Origin: Aquibacillus saliphilus | GTDB lineage: Bacteria; Bacillota; Bacilli; Bacillales; Amphibacillaceae | Direction of reading: 5' to 3' | Assembly: GCF_020404745.1 (NCBI RefSeq) | Contig: NZ_JAIZAP010000009.1 | Coordinates: 62,001-126,000, forward strand | DNA: 64,000 nucleotides | In this document: one piece after another, positions 1 to 8,236 of the stretch | Layout: every line of letters starts with the position of its first letter | Position numbering within the stretch: position 1 is the stretch's first letter | The notes under the pieces: model-generated | The model's input: the letters and a program-made list of their open reading frames with translations, nothing else | The model's database searches: none | Told to the model about the DNA's origin: nothing | Position numbers and translations under genes: made by a program

Positions 1-130
1 ACAGCCCCTCTGATCAACTTTAAATAGGATAGATATATATATATAACTATTAAACTTCATTTTCACCGTATCACATCTTCACTAATCATATTATCAGGGT
101 GCTCTACTGATTAAGATAAGAGGTGCATAT

Positions 131-1429
131 ATGAACGAAATTATCTTACAAGAGTTGAAGGGTTTTAAAAGGTACGAAGAGGTTTTTTCGATTATTTGCA
201 GAAGGTTTAAAAACTCTATTTCTTATTTTGACATAATTAATTGGTTAGGAAACTTTGAACCTAAAGAATATGAAATAGCATTAAATATACTCCAATATGT
301 TAATTTTTTTGATGACTTAGATATTATAGAATCTCTTGATAGTTCATTCAATGCAATATTAAACGAACTAACTGTTGCTTCAAACATTTATATTATTGGG
401 ACAGGAGAACATGGGAAAAGTGGGTCAGCAATGATTTACTTCTTACATAAAACAAATTCATATAGTAGGAAGAGTGGGATTAAACATAAATTAAATACAA
501 TAAGTAGCCCGAAAAATTTAATTGGAGAAATAAATAACCATAACAATAACGTCGTTATAATGATTGATGATTTTTTTGGTACGGGAAATTCAGTTTGTGA
601 ATTTTATTTTGGGTTAAGGAATGGACAAAGAAAGAACTCACTAATTGATTTCGATAGTGAGTTTAAAAAACTTTCAAGTTATCCAGAAATCAAGTTCTTA
701 TCTGTCTCTGCAATGAACGATGCGGTTAAAAAAATTAAAGACAAGATTCCAAATAGTGAAGTATATTGTAACAATATATACGGTAAGGCTTTTCAGGTAC
801 CATCATCTCCTTTCGGGTATAGGAAAAAAATGATACCAGTTAGGGAATTATGTCATTCATATGGTAAAAAAATATATAAACGTTGGCCCTTAGGATATAA
901 AAATTCGCAATCTTTAGTTGTATTTTCTTATGGAGCACCTAACAACTCATTACCAATTTTATGGGCGGATAATGATTGGAATCCTATATTCCCAAGGTTT
1001 TATAATCACAAAATGATTAAAGCAAGAGAATTCAGAAAAGATACTGCTTTTAGTATTAGCTACGCTAAATCTATGGGTATAGAAAATATAAATAAATTAG
1101 TTTCTGGAGAGATTGATTTAGGATGGAAAAAGTTCACCTTTATCAAGAAGACAGATTTCTTATTGTATGGATTATTAAGACTTAGAAGAAAAAATAGAAG
1201 TAGATTTGTCATTTGTCAAATTTTAGGAATTAGATCTGATGAATATGATAAACTGCTACATACAGCAATGCAAAAAGGTTTAATTGATAGAAATGAATGT
1301 TTAACAAAAATAGGTAGTATGCTATACTATGAAGTTGAAAAAGAGATAAAAAGAATTAAAAAATCCTCCAAAGTAGAGACGATTACTCCTAAGATGTATG
1401 TGCCTAATTCTTTTGATGGAAATACATAG
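131..1429 (+). CDS. Retron effector: phosphoribosyltransferase-like protein with C-terminal winged-helix-like region
   Basis: This 432-residue protein is probably the toxic effector of a retron defence unit. Residues 85-160 look like a type I phosphoribosyltransferase fold: strand IYIIGTGEHGKSGSA at 87-100, then the PRPP-loop-like IMIDDFFGTGNS at 143-154 (two acidic residues followed by a Gly/Thr-rich loop). The last ~110 residues (around DFLLYGLLRLRRKNRSRFV) are basic and helical with a wHTH-like pattern. No signal peptide or membrane segment is seen. The ATG at 131 has an AGAGGTG ribosome site 5-10 bases upstream. The stop codon lies inside the 5' arm of the predicted msr-msd RNA, and a reverse transcriptase follows. 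PRTase-plus-DNA-binding effectors are known in one retron class (I believe type III of the Mestre scheme). The gene is visibly rich in AGA and ATA codons, fitting horizontal transfer. The fold call rests on motifs only. Confidence 0.72.
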   Translation: MNEIILQELKGFKRYEEVFSIICRRFKNSISYFDIINWLGNFEPKEYEIALNILQYVNFFDDLDIIESLDSSFNAILNELTVASNIYIIGTGEHGKSGSAMIYFLHKTNSYSRKSGIKHKLNTISSPKNLIGEINNHNNNVVIMIDDFFGTGNSVCEFYFGLRNGQRKNSLIDFDSEFKKLSSYPEIKFLSVSAMNDAVKKIKDKIPNSEVYCNNIYGKAFQVPSSPFGYRKKMIPVRELCHSYGKKIYKRWPLGYKNSQSLVVFSYGAPNNSLPILWADNDWNPIFPRFYNHKMIKAREFRKDTAFSISYAKSMGIENINKLVSGEIDLGWKKFTFIKKTDFLLYGLLRLRRKNRSRFVICQILGIRSDEYDKLLHTAMQKGLIDRNECLTKIGSMLYYEVEKEIKRIKKSSKVETITPKMYVPNSFDGNT

Positions 1430-1641
1430 TGGTTAGAGTTTTACCACATGTACACGGCGGCTACCGATAACTTGTGGGACCTGGTCAATTTGACTTGGTT
1501 ACTAATTAACTAACTTTAATGACGAAATTTTGCATAACACGAACATTCGTTAGGTCATGCAAAGTCTCGCACGGCGAGTTCACAGAGTGTTATCTGCAAT
1601 GATTGATAAAAGTAAGGAGGTAACTACTTTGTATTTCCATC
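1415..1641 (+). ncRNA. Predicted retron msr-msd RNA
   Basis: The gap between effector and RT is highly structured. Outer arms a1 (1415-1435) and a2 (1621-1641) pair over 21 positions with one T-T mismatch (1427/1629) and one G-T wobble (1431/1625). a1 ends in TTA followed by G1436, and a2 begins TAAC. This is the same arrangement as in Ec86, where the branching G directly follows a1, so G1436 is the predicted branch residue. Two msr-like stem-loops follow: 1444-1448 with 1473-1477 (inner CGG-CTA-CCG at 1458-1466), and 1479-1487 with 1491-1499. The msd part carries a stem 1530-1540 with 1587-1599 (2-nt bulge) topped by a CTCGC-ACG-GCGAG hairpin at 1566-1578. The RNA ends, the msr/msd boundary and the branch site are inferred by analogy. 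Confidence 0.75.
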
Positions 1642-2669
1642 GAGATATTTTTGAGGAAAAAGCCAGAGAACAAGGGAAATCAAACGCTTTTATAGAATCC
1701 TCATTAGCTTATGTTGATAAATTAAATAGTATGCAACTACCTGTGATATTTTCATTAAAACATTTGGCAGTTACTTTAGACATTTCATATAAAAAAATTT
1801 CACATATGATAAAATTCCCAAATGAATATTACAATACTTTTAGACTTAGGAAAAAGAGTGGTGGAGTGAGAATAATCCAAGCTCCAAAACCAGAGTTGAA
1901 AATCATCCAAAAGTGGATATATGTACATATTCTTAAAAATATCAAAGTAGATAGTAGTTGCACAGGTTTTACTGTAGGAAGTTCGACTTCCAAAGTTGCG
2001 AGAATGCATCAAAATAAAGAGGTAGTCCTTAAATTAGACCTGGAGAACTTCTATGACAATATTGATCGAAATCAAGTATATTATGTGTTTAAATCCATAG
2101 GTTATAAGGATCATGTAGCAATTGATTTGGCTAAACTAACTACTGTAAATCCAATCAAAACTCAAAGAAATGTATTTATTTTACCCCAAGGTGCCCCTTC
2201 AAGTCCTTCACTATCTAATTTAGTTAGTAGAAATTTAGATAGACGTTTGAGGTTGTTGTCGGAAAAAGTGAATGTTATTTATACAAGGTATGCTGATGAT
2301 CTCACATTTTCGGGTGAAAAGAAAAATATGCCAAGTTTAAAATTAGTGACGAAAATAATATCAGAAGAAGGTTTTCAGGTAAATAACAAAAAAACCTCTT
2401 ATCAAAAAAAAGGCAATAAACAAATTGTGCTGGGATTAACTGTATCAAATGATGTTCATGTTCCGAAGAAATTTAAAAGAGAAATTTGGACCCACATAAA
2501 GTATTGTAAAAAATATGGTCCCGTTAAGCATTTAATCAATATTAACCAAGCAAATAGAGCATCATATAAGGATTGGTTATATGGAAGAATATGTTATGTG
2601 AAATCAGTAGAATTGAAGGTTGGAGAAAAGATGATGGAAGAATTTAATTTAATTGACTGGCCATTTTAA
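1629..2669 (+). CDS. Retron-type reverse transcriptase
   Basis: This is an RNA-directed DNA polymerase of the retron family, about 346 residues, close to the usual 300-350. Visible RT motifs are LDLENFYDNI (motif A region), LPQGAPSSPSLSN (motif B, typical of retrons), RYADDLTFSG with YADD at residues 221-224 (catalytic motif C), and IVLGLTVSND (a late conserved block like the retron VTG region). It should extend msDNA from the branching G of the adjacent RNA. An in-frame ATG at 1557 exists, but it would place coding sequence inside the folded msd. TTG 1629 has a perfect AAGGAGG at 1614-1620, eight bases upstream, and is preferred. The start codon lies within the a2 arm. The gene is downstream of, and co-oriented with, the effector. 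Confidence 0.93.
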   Translation: MYFHRDIFEEKAREQGKSNAFIESSLAYVDKLNSMQLPVIFSLKHLAVTLDISYKKISHMIKFPNEYYNTFRLRKKSGGVRIIQAPKPELKIIQKWIYVHILKNIKVDSSCTGFTVGSSTSKVARMHQNKEVVLKLDLENFYDNIDRNQVYYVFKSIGYKDHVAIDLAKLTTVNPIKTQRNVFILPQGAPSSPSLSNLVSRNLDRRLRLLSEKVNVIYTRYADDLTFSGEKKNMPSLKLVTKIISEEGFQVNNKKTSYQKKGNKQIVLGLTVSNDVHVPKKFKREIWTHIKYCKKYGPVKHLININQANRASYKDWLYGRICYVKSVELKVGEKMMEEFNLIDWPF

Positions 2670-2727
2670 ATTAATAGGTGTAAAAATTATTTTTACCAAT
2701 AAAATCTGCCTAATTAAAAAACAAAAG

Positions 2728-2810
2728 GCAATGTGATTATCACATTGCATCAGACTGACGAGAAAGTCTCGACAGTCTGATGACCAAATCATTTGATTTG
2801 GTCAGTTTTA
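2728..2810 (+). terminator. Three abutting hairpins, the last a terminator, after the retron
   Basis: Three perfect or near-perfect stem-loops abut each other. 2728-2736 pairs with 2740-2748. 2749-2757 pairs with 2773-2781, with an inner CGAGA-AAG-TCTCG extension at 2759-2771. 2782-2790 pairs with 2795-2803 and is followed by AGTTTTA. The third has the form of an intrinsic terminator for the retron transcript and could also serve the convergent lipoprotein gene. Three in a row with no spacing is more than termination needs. Confidence 0.6.
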
Positions 2811-2833
2811 TCTATCAGTAGTATAAATACTGT

Positions 2834-3316
2834 TTAATCTATAGGAACAGTGAATGTTACAGTTGCAATGTTAACTGAACCCATATCTGATATACCTACG
2901 CCAAGACCTTCTGTAGACTCTTTCATTGATTTGAAGCTGTAGTTTTCTTTGTCTTCAGTGGTGATATCATACCCATTACTTGTAGCATACTCTATATATT
3001 TTTTGTAATGAGCCTCAATTTCGTCTGATACCGAGAAAGAAATAGCATAATTTATATGTCCAGCCATCTCATTTGTTACAACTTCTAAGTTGGCTCCATC
3101 CGGGAATGGAAAGTCTGAAGGAACCTCATCTGGTAATGTAGATTCATCCTCATTTACGTCTTCTTCCTGTTCATCTTCAGCTTCATTATTGGTACTAACA
3201 TCAACATCAATTTTTCCATCTGAGTCTTCATTTGTTTGTTCTTCATCCGATCCACACGCCATTAAGAGTGTACCTAAAGCAAAGTATAGTAAAAAAATGA
3301 GTGAAAATTTTCTCAT
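2834..3316 (-). CDS. Putative lipoprotein of unknown function
   Basis: This is a 160-residue exported protein. A hydrophobic signal segment (residues 5-19) ends in the lipobox LLMAC, so it should be anchored to the outer face of the membrane through Cys21. A very acidic linker follows (residues ~23-65, mainly D, E, N and S), then a globular C-terminal part of about 95 residues containing FPFPDGANLEVV and the alternating strand segment ATVTFTV near the end. The linker probably acts as a flexible spacer. I do not recognise the family; small extracytoplasmic lipoproteins of this shape are common in Bacillaceae. The start at 3316 has AAAGGGG upstream. It is transcribed towards the retron and ends at the triple-hairpin region, so it is probably monocistronic. 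Confidence 0.7.
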   Translation of the reverse strand: MRKFSLIFLLYFALGTLLMACGSDEEQTNEDSDGKIDVDVSTNNEAEDEQEEDVNEDESTLPDEVPSDFPFPDGANLEVVTNEMAGHINYAISFSVSDEIEAHYKKYIEYATSNGYDITTEDKENYSFKSMKESTEGLGVGISDMGSVNIATVTFTVPID

Positions 3317-3592
3317 CCATTTAATCCCCTTTCTCTTTATTATTAAGGTAACATCTAACGATTAAGTAATAAATTATACCTAAGTATAAATAGAGGTTCA
3401 AAAGACAGAAAATCTTTTATGTCTTTTGAATTTTGCTTTTCAGCTGATTACAGTTTTCTATTAGGTGAATGGTAGCGAACGAACCGTATCACAAGTAATT
3501 GTAATAGGTAGAAAAGGGGCCTTCCTTCATGGTTATTTTTTGATATTTGAGGGACTAGCTTTAGGTTCGATATTATTTGGAAGAGTAAATGG
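3317..3592. other. Intergenic region with one long-loop inverted repeat
   Basis: No convincing gene is seen. A 10-bp perfect inverted repeat (3397-3406 with 3421-3430, 14-nt loop) is followed by TTTTGCTTTT. This is terminator-like on the plus strand, although no plus-strand gene precedes it closely. A 61-codon open frame at 3465-3650 runs into the DsbA-like gene terminator, lacks a clear ribosome site and is not called. Confidence 0.4.
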
Positions 3593-3616
3593 AAGAGGTA
3601 GCTCGAGCTACCTCTT
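3593..3616 (-). terminator. Terminator of the DsbA-family gene
   Basis: This is a perfect 24-bp palindrome (AAGAGGTA-GCTCGAGC-TACCTCTT) just downstream of the minus-strand oxidoreductase stop codon. T-runs lie near it on both strands, so it could work in both directions. Confidence 0.65.
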
Positions 3617-3630
3617 TTCACCATTTCATC

Positions 3631-4368
3631 TTAATTATTCTCAGTCTTAGGTGGAACAGCGCAACTGTCATCTGTGCAAACAGCACCATTTCCGTTGTCT
3701 ATTGAAAGCTCTTCGAATTTTACTTTTGGTTTCTCTTCTTCCCATACTTTTTCAAGTGCGCTAGTAAACGTTTCTAGTGGCTGTGCACCTGAAATAGCAT
3801 ATTTCTGGTTTACGACAAAGTAAGGAACGCCTGTTGCGCCAATTTGTTGAGCCATTCTCTCATCACTTCGTACTTCATTTGCAAATGAGGTGTCGTCTTT
3901 TAATACTTCTAACGCCTTGTTTCGATTAATTCCTGAAGCCTCCGCAACATCGGCTAGTGTCTCGATGTCACCTACATTTTTGGAGTCAGTAAAATAACTT
4001 TTCAGTAAATTTTCTGTGAGCTCATTTTCTTTGCCTAAAGTCTTAGCAAGTTTTGCTAGGCGGTGAGCATCAAATGTATTGGTGGTCTTCATATCATCAA
4101 AATTGTAGGTTAATCCTATATCAGCTGCTTGCCTGATTATTCCTTTGTTCATTTCTCTTACTTGTTCTTCGCTTGTTCCCATTTTAGCGGCTAAGGATTG
4201 ATAAATTCCTTGTTCTGTGTATTTGGGTGCGTTTGGATCTAGTTCAAAGCTTTTAAATTCAACTTCTACTTGATCTTTATCAGGAAATTGGTCAAGCGCC
4301 ATTTCTAAGCGTCGCTTTCCAATATAACAAAAAGGACAGACAAAATCAGACCATACTTCTATTTTCAA
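3631..4368 (-). CDS. DsbA family thiol oxidoreductase (FrnE-like)
   Basis: This is a cytoplasmic thioredoxin-fold protein of about 245 residues in the DsbA/FrnE group (often annotated as 2-hydroxychromene-2-carboxylate isomerase/DsbA-like). The start reads MKIEVWSDFVCPFC, with the redox motif CPFC at residues 11-14. The cis-proline loop is seen later as GATGVPYFVVNQKYAISGAQ, and the helical insertion sits between. TTG 4368 is chosen over the in-frame GTG 4377 because GAGGTG lies six bases upstream of the TTG and overlaps the GTG; the family also normally begins MKIE. No signal peptide is present, so it should act in the cytosol, perhaps in thiol stress. The C-terminal tail has two more cysteines (VCTDDSCAV). 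It stands alone with its own terminator. Confidence 0.88.
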   Translation of the reverse strand: MKIEVWSDFVCPFCYIGKRRLEMALDQFPDKDQVEVEFKSFELDPNAPKYTEQGIYQSLAAKMGTSEEQVREMNKGIIRQAADIGLTYNFDDMKTTNTFDAHRLAKLAKTLGKENELTENLLKSYFTDSKNVGDIETLADVAEASGINRNKALEVLKDDTSFANEVRSDERMAQQIGATGVPYFVVNQKYAISGAQPLETFTSALEKVWEEEKPKVKFEELSIDNGNGAVCTDDSCAVPPKTENN

Positions 4369-4479
4369 ATCTAACACCTCACATAAGTTTTTCTCATTGT
4401 AGCATTAACACTATGAAAGATAAAAAGAGTTGCTTCTAATCAGGTTTTACCCTAGTCTTTAATAGAATAGTGAACTAGT

Positions 4480-5256
4480 CTATTTAGAGAGCTCATTTTT
4501 TTCTCTAGTTTTCACTAAATAATAGGCAGTAATCGAGGACGTAATAGGTATAACAAGGGCAATACCTATGCCTGCACAAAGAATTGTTATCATTTCAGCA
4601 CTAAATACTTTTGAATTCACAATTTCTCCAACAGAATATGATAAATCTTTAAACCAGAAAAGCAGTGCTAAATAACCTCCAAAGAACGCGAAAAATAATG
4701 TATTTGTATTTGTTCCTAAGATATCTCTTCCGATACTTAATCCAGCTCTAAATAAATCTTTCCTACTAATAGTAGGGTGATGATGAAATATTTCACGCAT
4801 GGGAGAGGCAATCGAAATGGCAATATCCGTAATCGCCCCGATCGTGCTCATAATTATCACAGATGCCGCAATTTTTACAAAATCGACTCCAATATAGAAT
4901 GAAAAAATGTAAAGTTCTCCGACTTCTTCTTCACCAAATCCCTGAATCATAGTAGTGTTTGTTACAATGACAATAAAAAAGATTAAAATAACAATCGTGA
5001 TCATCGTAGAGATGAATGCTGTTTTTGTTGTACTAGTTACTTCATTAATATAAAAGAGTGTGATACAACTAATTACTGTACTTGCGATAATAGTTAGGAT
5101 TACCGGATCAGCATTTGGATCTGTCATAACAAGTATCGTAGTAAACAGGACCCCGAAGTTTAGGAATAACGCAATAAAAGACCGTGCACCTTTTTTTCCA
5201 CCCACAAGTACCATCAGCAAAAATAAAATAGCTGCTAACCATACTAATACATTCAT
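4480..5256 (-). CDS. YibE/F family integral membrane protein (downstream partner)
   Basis: This is a 258-residue membrane protein with about seven to eight hydrophobic segments. It resembles the YibE/F family, a conserved group of unknown transport function. Family-like features are GAITDIAISIASPM and RDILGTNTNTLFFAFFGG (residues ~145-205), both mirrored in the upstream partner (GAVMDVAITMSSSI and KDIMGTMTNILFFAYISG). Its start overlaps the upstream gene by four bases, so the two are translationally coupled and probably form a heteromeric membrane complex. In many Firmicutes the two halves occur as such tandem genes. Substrate and role are unknown. Confidence 0.85.
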   Translation of the reverse strand: MNVLVWLAAILFLLMVLVGGKKGARSFIALFLNFGVLFTTILVMTDPNADPVILTIIASTVISCITLFYINEVTSTTKTAFISTMITIVILIFFIVIVTNTTMIQGFGEEEVGELYIFSFYIGVDFVKIAASVIIMSTIGAITDIAISIASPMREIFHHHPTISRKDLFRAGLSIGRDILGTNTNTLFFAFFGGYLALLFWFKDLSYSVGEIVNSKVFSAEMITILCAGIGIALVIPITSSITAYYLVKTREKNELSK

Positions 5257-6389
5257 AATTTCGCCCTCTTCCGGTTAACGAAAAATAACGCAGTATATAG
5301 TCCGATTGGAATCGTTAGTACGATACCGATGCCACCGGAGAGAGCTCGAGCGATTTCTAGTGAAAGGTTCATCGAAAGGGTGGACGATAATGGGTAAGCA
5401 TTCTTCAAATACAAAATAAGTGCGGGAATCGAACCACTTATATAGGCAAAGAACAGAATATTTGTCATCGTCCCCATAATATCCTTTCCAATCTCCAATC
5501 CTGAGGTTTTAAGTGCTTTAATTGGTATATTGTTGTTTTTTTCATATAACCCAAAAATCGAAGAAGACATGGTTATTGCAACATCCATGACAGCTCCTAA
5601 GGATCCGATTAATAATCCCGCCATAAAAATCATTTGTGGGGGGCGTGTTAGAAACCCCATTTCCTCATAGCGAAGTCCATTTTCTGAAGTTAGCACCATA
5701 ACAAGGTAGGTAATCAATAGCGAAATAAAAGTGCCTAGCAGTGTTGCCACAATGGCTGAATAGGTTTTCTCATTAAAACCGTTGACAAGTAACAACGAAA
5801 TAGCAGTAAATAGTAGAACACTTATCGCGCATATAAGTAACAAGCTTATGTTTGATGTGTGGAGATAAATATCTAGTGCATAAGATAATAAAGCAGCATT
5901 GACAGCTAAACTTATAACAGAATACAGTCCTTGCTTTTTTCCTATGATAAGTAGGGTGAAGATAAAAATCCAGGCGATCATCAAAACATATTTATCACGC
6001 TTCACATCAGTGATGGTTCCAGTTAATTCTGTATTTTCTGTGTTGTTATCAATCGAGACAAAGAGCTCATTACCAACTTTATATTCTTGATCATAAGCTC
6101 CGGACGCGGAATACTCGTTTGTTAAATGGATGAGTTGTCCTTTGTCTTCACTATTTTTTAACTCTGCTTTAATCTGCTGCGTAAAAAGAAGGTCTTTATT
6201 ATCATTCTTATCAATCACTTCTGTGGAATCTTCCAAATTCGTTTCAATCACCTTTACGATTGGTCGTTCATAGAAGGAATAATTATGATTAACAAAAAAG
6301 ACAGAGGCTACAAAACAAAGGGTTATGATCGAGTATAAAAGAATTTGTTTGTACGTTAGTTTTTTGAATTTATTTACAAAACCGGTCAA
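5253..6389 (-). CDS. YibE/F family integral membrane protein (upstream partner)
   Basis: This is the 378-residue first gene of the YibE/F pair. One N-terminal membrane anchor (residues ~15-32) is followed by an extracytoplasmic segment of about 100 residues. Then comes a multi-pass domain with the family-like motifs GAVMDVAITMSSSIFG and KDIMGTMTNILFFAYISG. The TTG start at 6389 has GGAGG seven bases upstream. The extracellular domain is absent from the downstream partner, so the pair is asymmetric: this one may sense or bind something outside while both form the membrane core. The biological role of the family is not established. Confidence 0.86.
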   Translation of the reverse strand: MTGFVNKFKKLTYKQILLYSIITLCFVASVFFVNHNYSFYERPIVKVIETNLEDSTEVIDKNDNKDLLFTQQIKAELKNSEDKGQLIHLTNEYSASGAYDQEYKVGNELFVSIDNNTENTELTGTITDVKRDKYVLMIAWIFIFTLLIIGKKQGLYSVISLAVNAALLSYALDIYLHTSNISLLLICAISVLLFTAISLLLVNGFNEKTYSAIVATLLGTFISLLITYLVMVLTSENGLRYEEMGFLTRPPQMIFMAGLLIGSLGAVMDVAITMSSSIFGLYEKNNNIPIKALKTSGLEIGKDIMGTMTNILFFAYISGSIPALILYLKNAYPLSSTLSMNLSLEIARALSGGIGIVLTIPIGLYTALFFVNRKRAKL

Positions 6390-6662
6390 AAGTACGCCTC
6401 CATGTATTGGGATGAATTATGGTGCAAGTCATTTAAACCGCCTGCCATGCCAGTATGATTGCTCTATTATTTCATATTAATTTTTTTTGTTCAAAGGTTT
6501 TATGCATTTAAAGGAGTAGTCTTGAGTGGCCTTAACTGGTTCAAGCTCAGTTCTCTATTGTGGACATCGGACTTCGTTTCAGTTTAGGATAAAAAGAAGA
6601 GGGACCAACAACAGGTTTGTAATTTGTGTGTCCTATTAAAATAGCTAGAAAGGGTGGAGAAA

Positions 6663-7313
6663 TTGAAGGTACTTGTAGTTGGCGCAAATGGTCAAATTGG
6701 AAAACATCTTGTTTCATTCATTCAGGATAGTGATAGCCTTGAAGCAAAAGCAATGATCCGTAACAAGGAGCAAGCTTCATTTTTTGAAAGTTTAGGTGCA
6801 GAAACAGCAGTTGTTGATCTAGAAGATGATATTGAAACGATTGCAAAAGCGGCTGACGGAGTAGATGCAATCGTATTTACAGCTGGTTCGGGACCACATA
6901 CTGGAAAAGATAAAACGATTATGATTGATCTAGATGGTGCTGTTAAAACAATCGAGGCAGCAAAAGCTGCTGGTGTGAAGCGATTTGTCATGATTAGTTC
7001 GTTTGACACGAGACGTGAAGCAATCCAAGCTGCACCTGAATCGTTTGCTCCATATGTGGCAGCAAAGCATTATGCTGATGAGTGGTTAAAATCAACGGAT
7101 TTGGATTATACGATTATCCATCCTGGGGGACTTACCAACGATAAAGGAACAGGTCAAGTGCAAGCTGCTCCTGAAGTGGAAAGAGGAAAAATCCCACGAG
7201 ATGATGTAGCGAGCGTTATCGTTAATTGTTTAGAAAATCAGTCGACGGTCGGCAAAGAATTTCAAATAGTGACCGGAAACACACCCATAAAAGAAGCAGT
7301 AAAATCAATCTAG
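6663..7313 (+). CDS. NAD(P)-binding Rossmann protein, YhfK-like atypical SDR
   Basis: This is a cytoplasmic protein of about 216 residues in the NAD(P)H-binding atypical SDR family, closely resembling Bacillus YhfK. The N-terminus KVLVVGANGQIGKHLV carries the GxxGxxG dinucleotide motif. Further family features are IVFTAGSG, RFVMISSFDT, AAKHYADEWL (Y-x3-type active-site region) and YTIIHPGGLTND. TTG 6663 gives the usual YhfK start; an in-frame GTG at 6654 lies within the ribosome-binding region and is less likely. The gene is monocistronic. The catalytic substrate is unknown; relatives are linked to NADPH-dependent reduction or redox sensing. Confidence 0.87.
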   Translation: MKVLVVGANGQIGKHLVSFIQDSDSLEAKAMIRNKEQASFFESLGAETAVVDLEDDIETIAKAADGVDAIVFTAGSGPHTGKDKTIMIDLDGAVKTIEAAKAAGVKRFVMISSFDTRREAIQAAPESFAPYVAAKHYADEWLKSTDLDYTIIHPGGLTNDKGTGQVQAAPEVERGKIPRDDVASVIVNCLENQSTVGKEFQIVTGNTPIKEAVKSI

Positions 7314-7348
7314 ACACAAGAGGGACAGGGATCTTCACCCTGTCTCAT

Positions 7349-8002
7349 TTATTTGTCGTGTGCCATATAAATGTAATCCGGTTCACCGCGCTCGACAGGA
7401 ACTTTTAATTCGGTAACGTGTTTAAATAGTTGCTTTAATTTTGCTGCAAAGCTTGGTGATGAAGATGCACTCCAAAAGGAAATAACGCCTTTTTCGGTTA
7501 AAAGGGAAGCTAACGTACGAAGGCTGTCCTCCTGGTAGAGTGCACCATTAGAGTCAACGACAGTCCAATCAGGGCCGTTATCAATATCTAAGCAGATGAC
7601 GTCAAATTTGTCTTGGGTTCGATACATCCATTCGGTAAAATCAGCGTGAACAATCTTTGTACGCGGATCTATTAAACTGTTTGAAGAATATTTTGATAGA
7701 TAGGTTTTATTCCATTCGATGATACTCTCTTCAATTTCGATAACAGTGGCTTCCTTAATACTAGAAAAAGACAGTGCTTCAGCTAGAGACAGTCCAACAC
7801 CTAGGCCACCAATTAACACACTTTCAGCTTCCGCTTTTTCTTCAATAGCAGCTTTGACAAGTAGCCTTTCGGAATCGCCGTTATACGTTGCCATTAAAAA
7901 GGTACCATTACTAATTACCTCGTATTCATTGCCTCGTTGTTGTAATTGAATTTCTCCTCTAGGTGTGGTTGTACAATCAATCACTGTCGGAGAAACATAC
8001 AT
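7349..8002 (-). CDS. Spermidine-synthase-fold methyltransferase-like protein
   Basis: This is a roughly 217-residue cytoplasmic protein with the class I Rossmann fold of the spermidine/spermine synthase family. The nucleotide-binding strand is SVLIGGLGVGLSLAEAL, followed by EATVIEIEESIIEWN (acidic residue at the end of strand 2) and FDVICLDIDNGPDW. It is shorter than true spermidine synthases (about 275-300) and lacks the usual N-terminal beta-sheet domain, so aminopropyl transfer is uncertain. ATG 8002 is chosen over upstream codons because GGGGAGGA lies eight bases before it. The gene is convergent with the YhfK-like gene. Confidence 0.8.
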   Translation of the reverse strand: MYVSPTVIDCTTTPRGEIQLQQRGNEYEVISNGTFLMATYNGDSERLLVKAAIEEKAEAESVLIGGLGVGLSLAEALSFSSIKEATVIEIEESIIEWNKTYLSKYSSNSLIDPRTKIVHADFTEWMYRTQDKFDVICLDIDNGPDWTVVDSNGALYQEDSLRTLASLLTEKGVISFWSASSSPSFAAKLKQLFKHVTELKVPVERGEPDYIYMAHDK

Positions 8003-8236
8003 AGTAGCACTCCTCCCCATCGTTAATGTGAAAAACACGAAATTGTTTGTATATTGTGATAATTTTATCATAGATTGCAATTTTCATGGAGTAAAGTGCA
8101 CCTGATTTTTCTCTTTTTTTAGAATTTAGGTATCAAACTAATATGGTTGTAGCACTAAATATTTTAATTCCAATGCCTGCCGTTGACCTTTTCGTATGAT
8201 ATATTAAGAGTAATAATTATTTTGGTGGGGGATCTA

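Noticed and set aside
1557-1628. Longer N-terminus for the reverse transcriptase from ATG 1557
   Set aside because: The segment overlaps the predicted msd hairpin, lacks a ribosome site, and TTG 1629 has a perfect AAGGAGG eight bases upstream.
3465-3650. 61-codon plus-strand frame
   Set aside because: It crosses the terminator and the 3' end of the minus-strand DsbA-family gene and has no good ribosome site.
5899-6090. Short plus-strand frame inside the YibE/F gene, and similar antisense frames throughout
   Set aside because: These are shadows of well-supported genes on the opposite strand.
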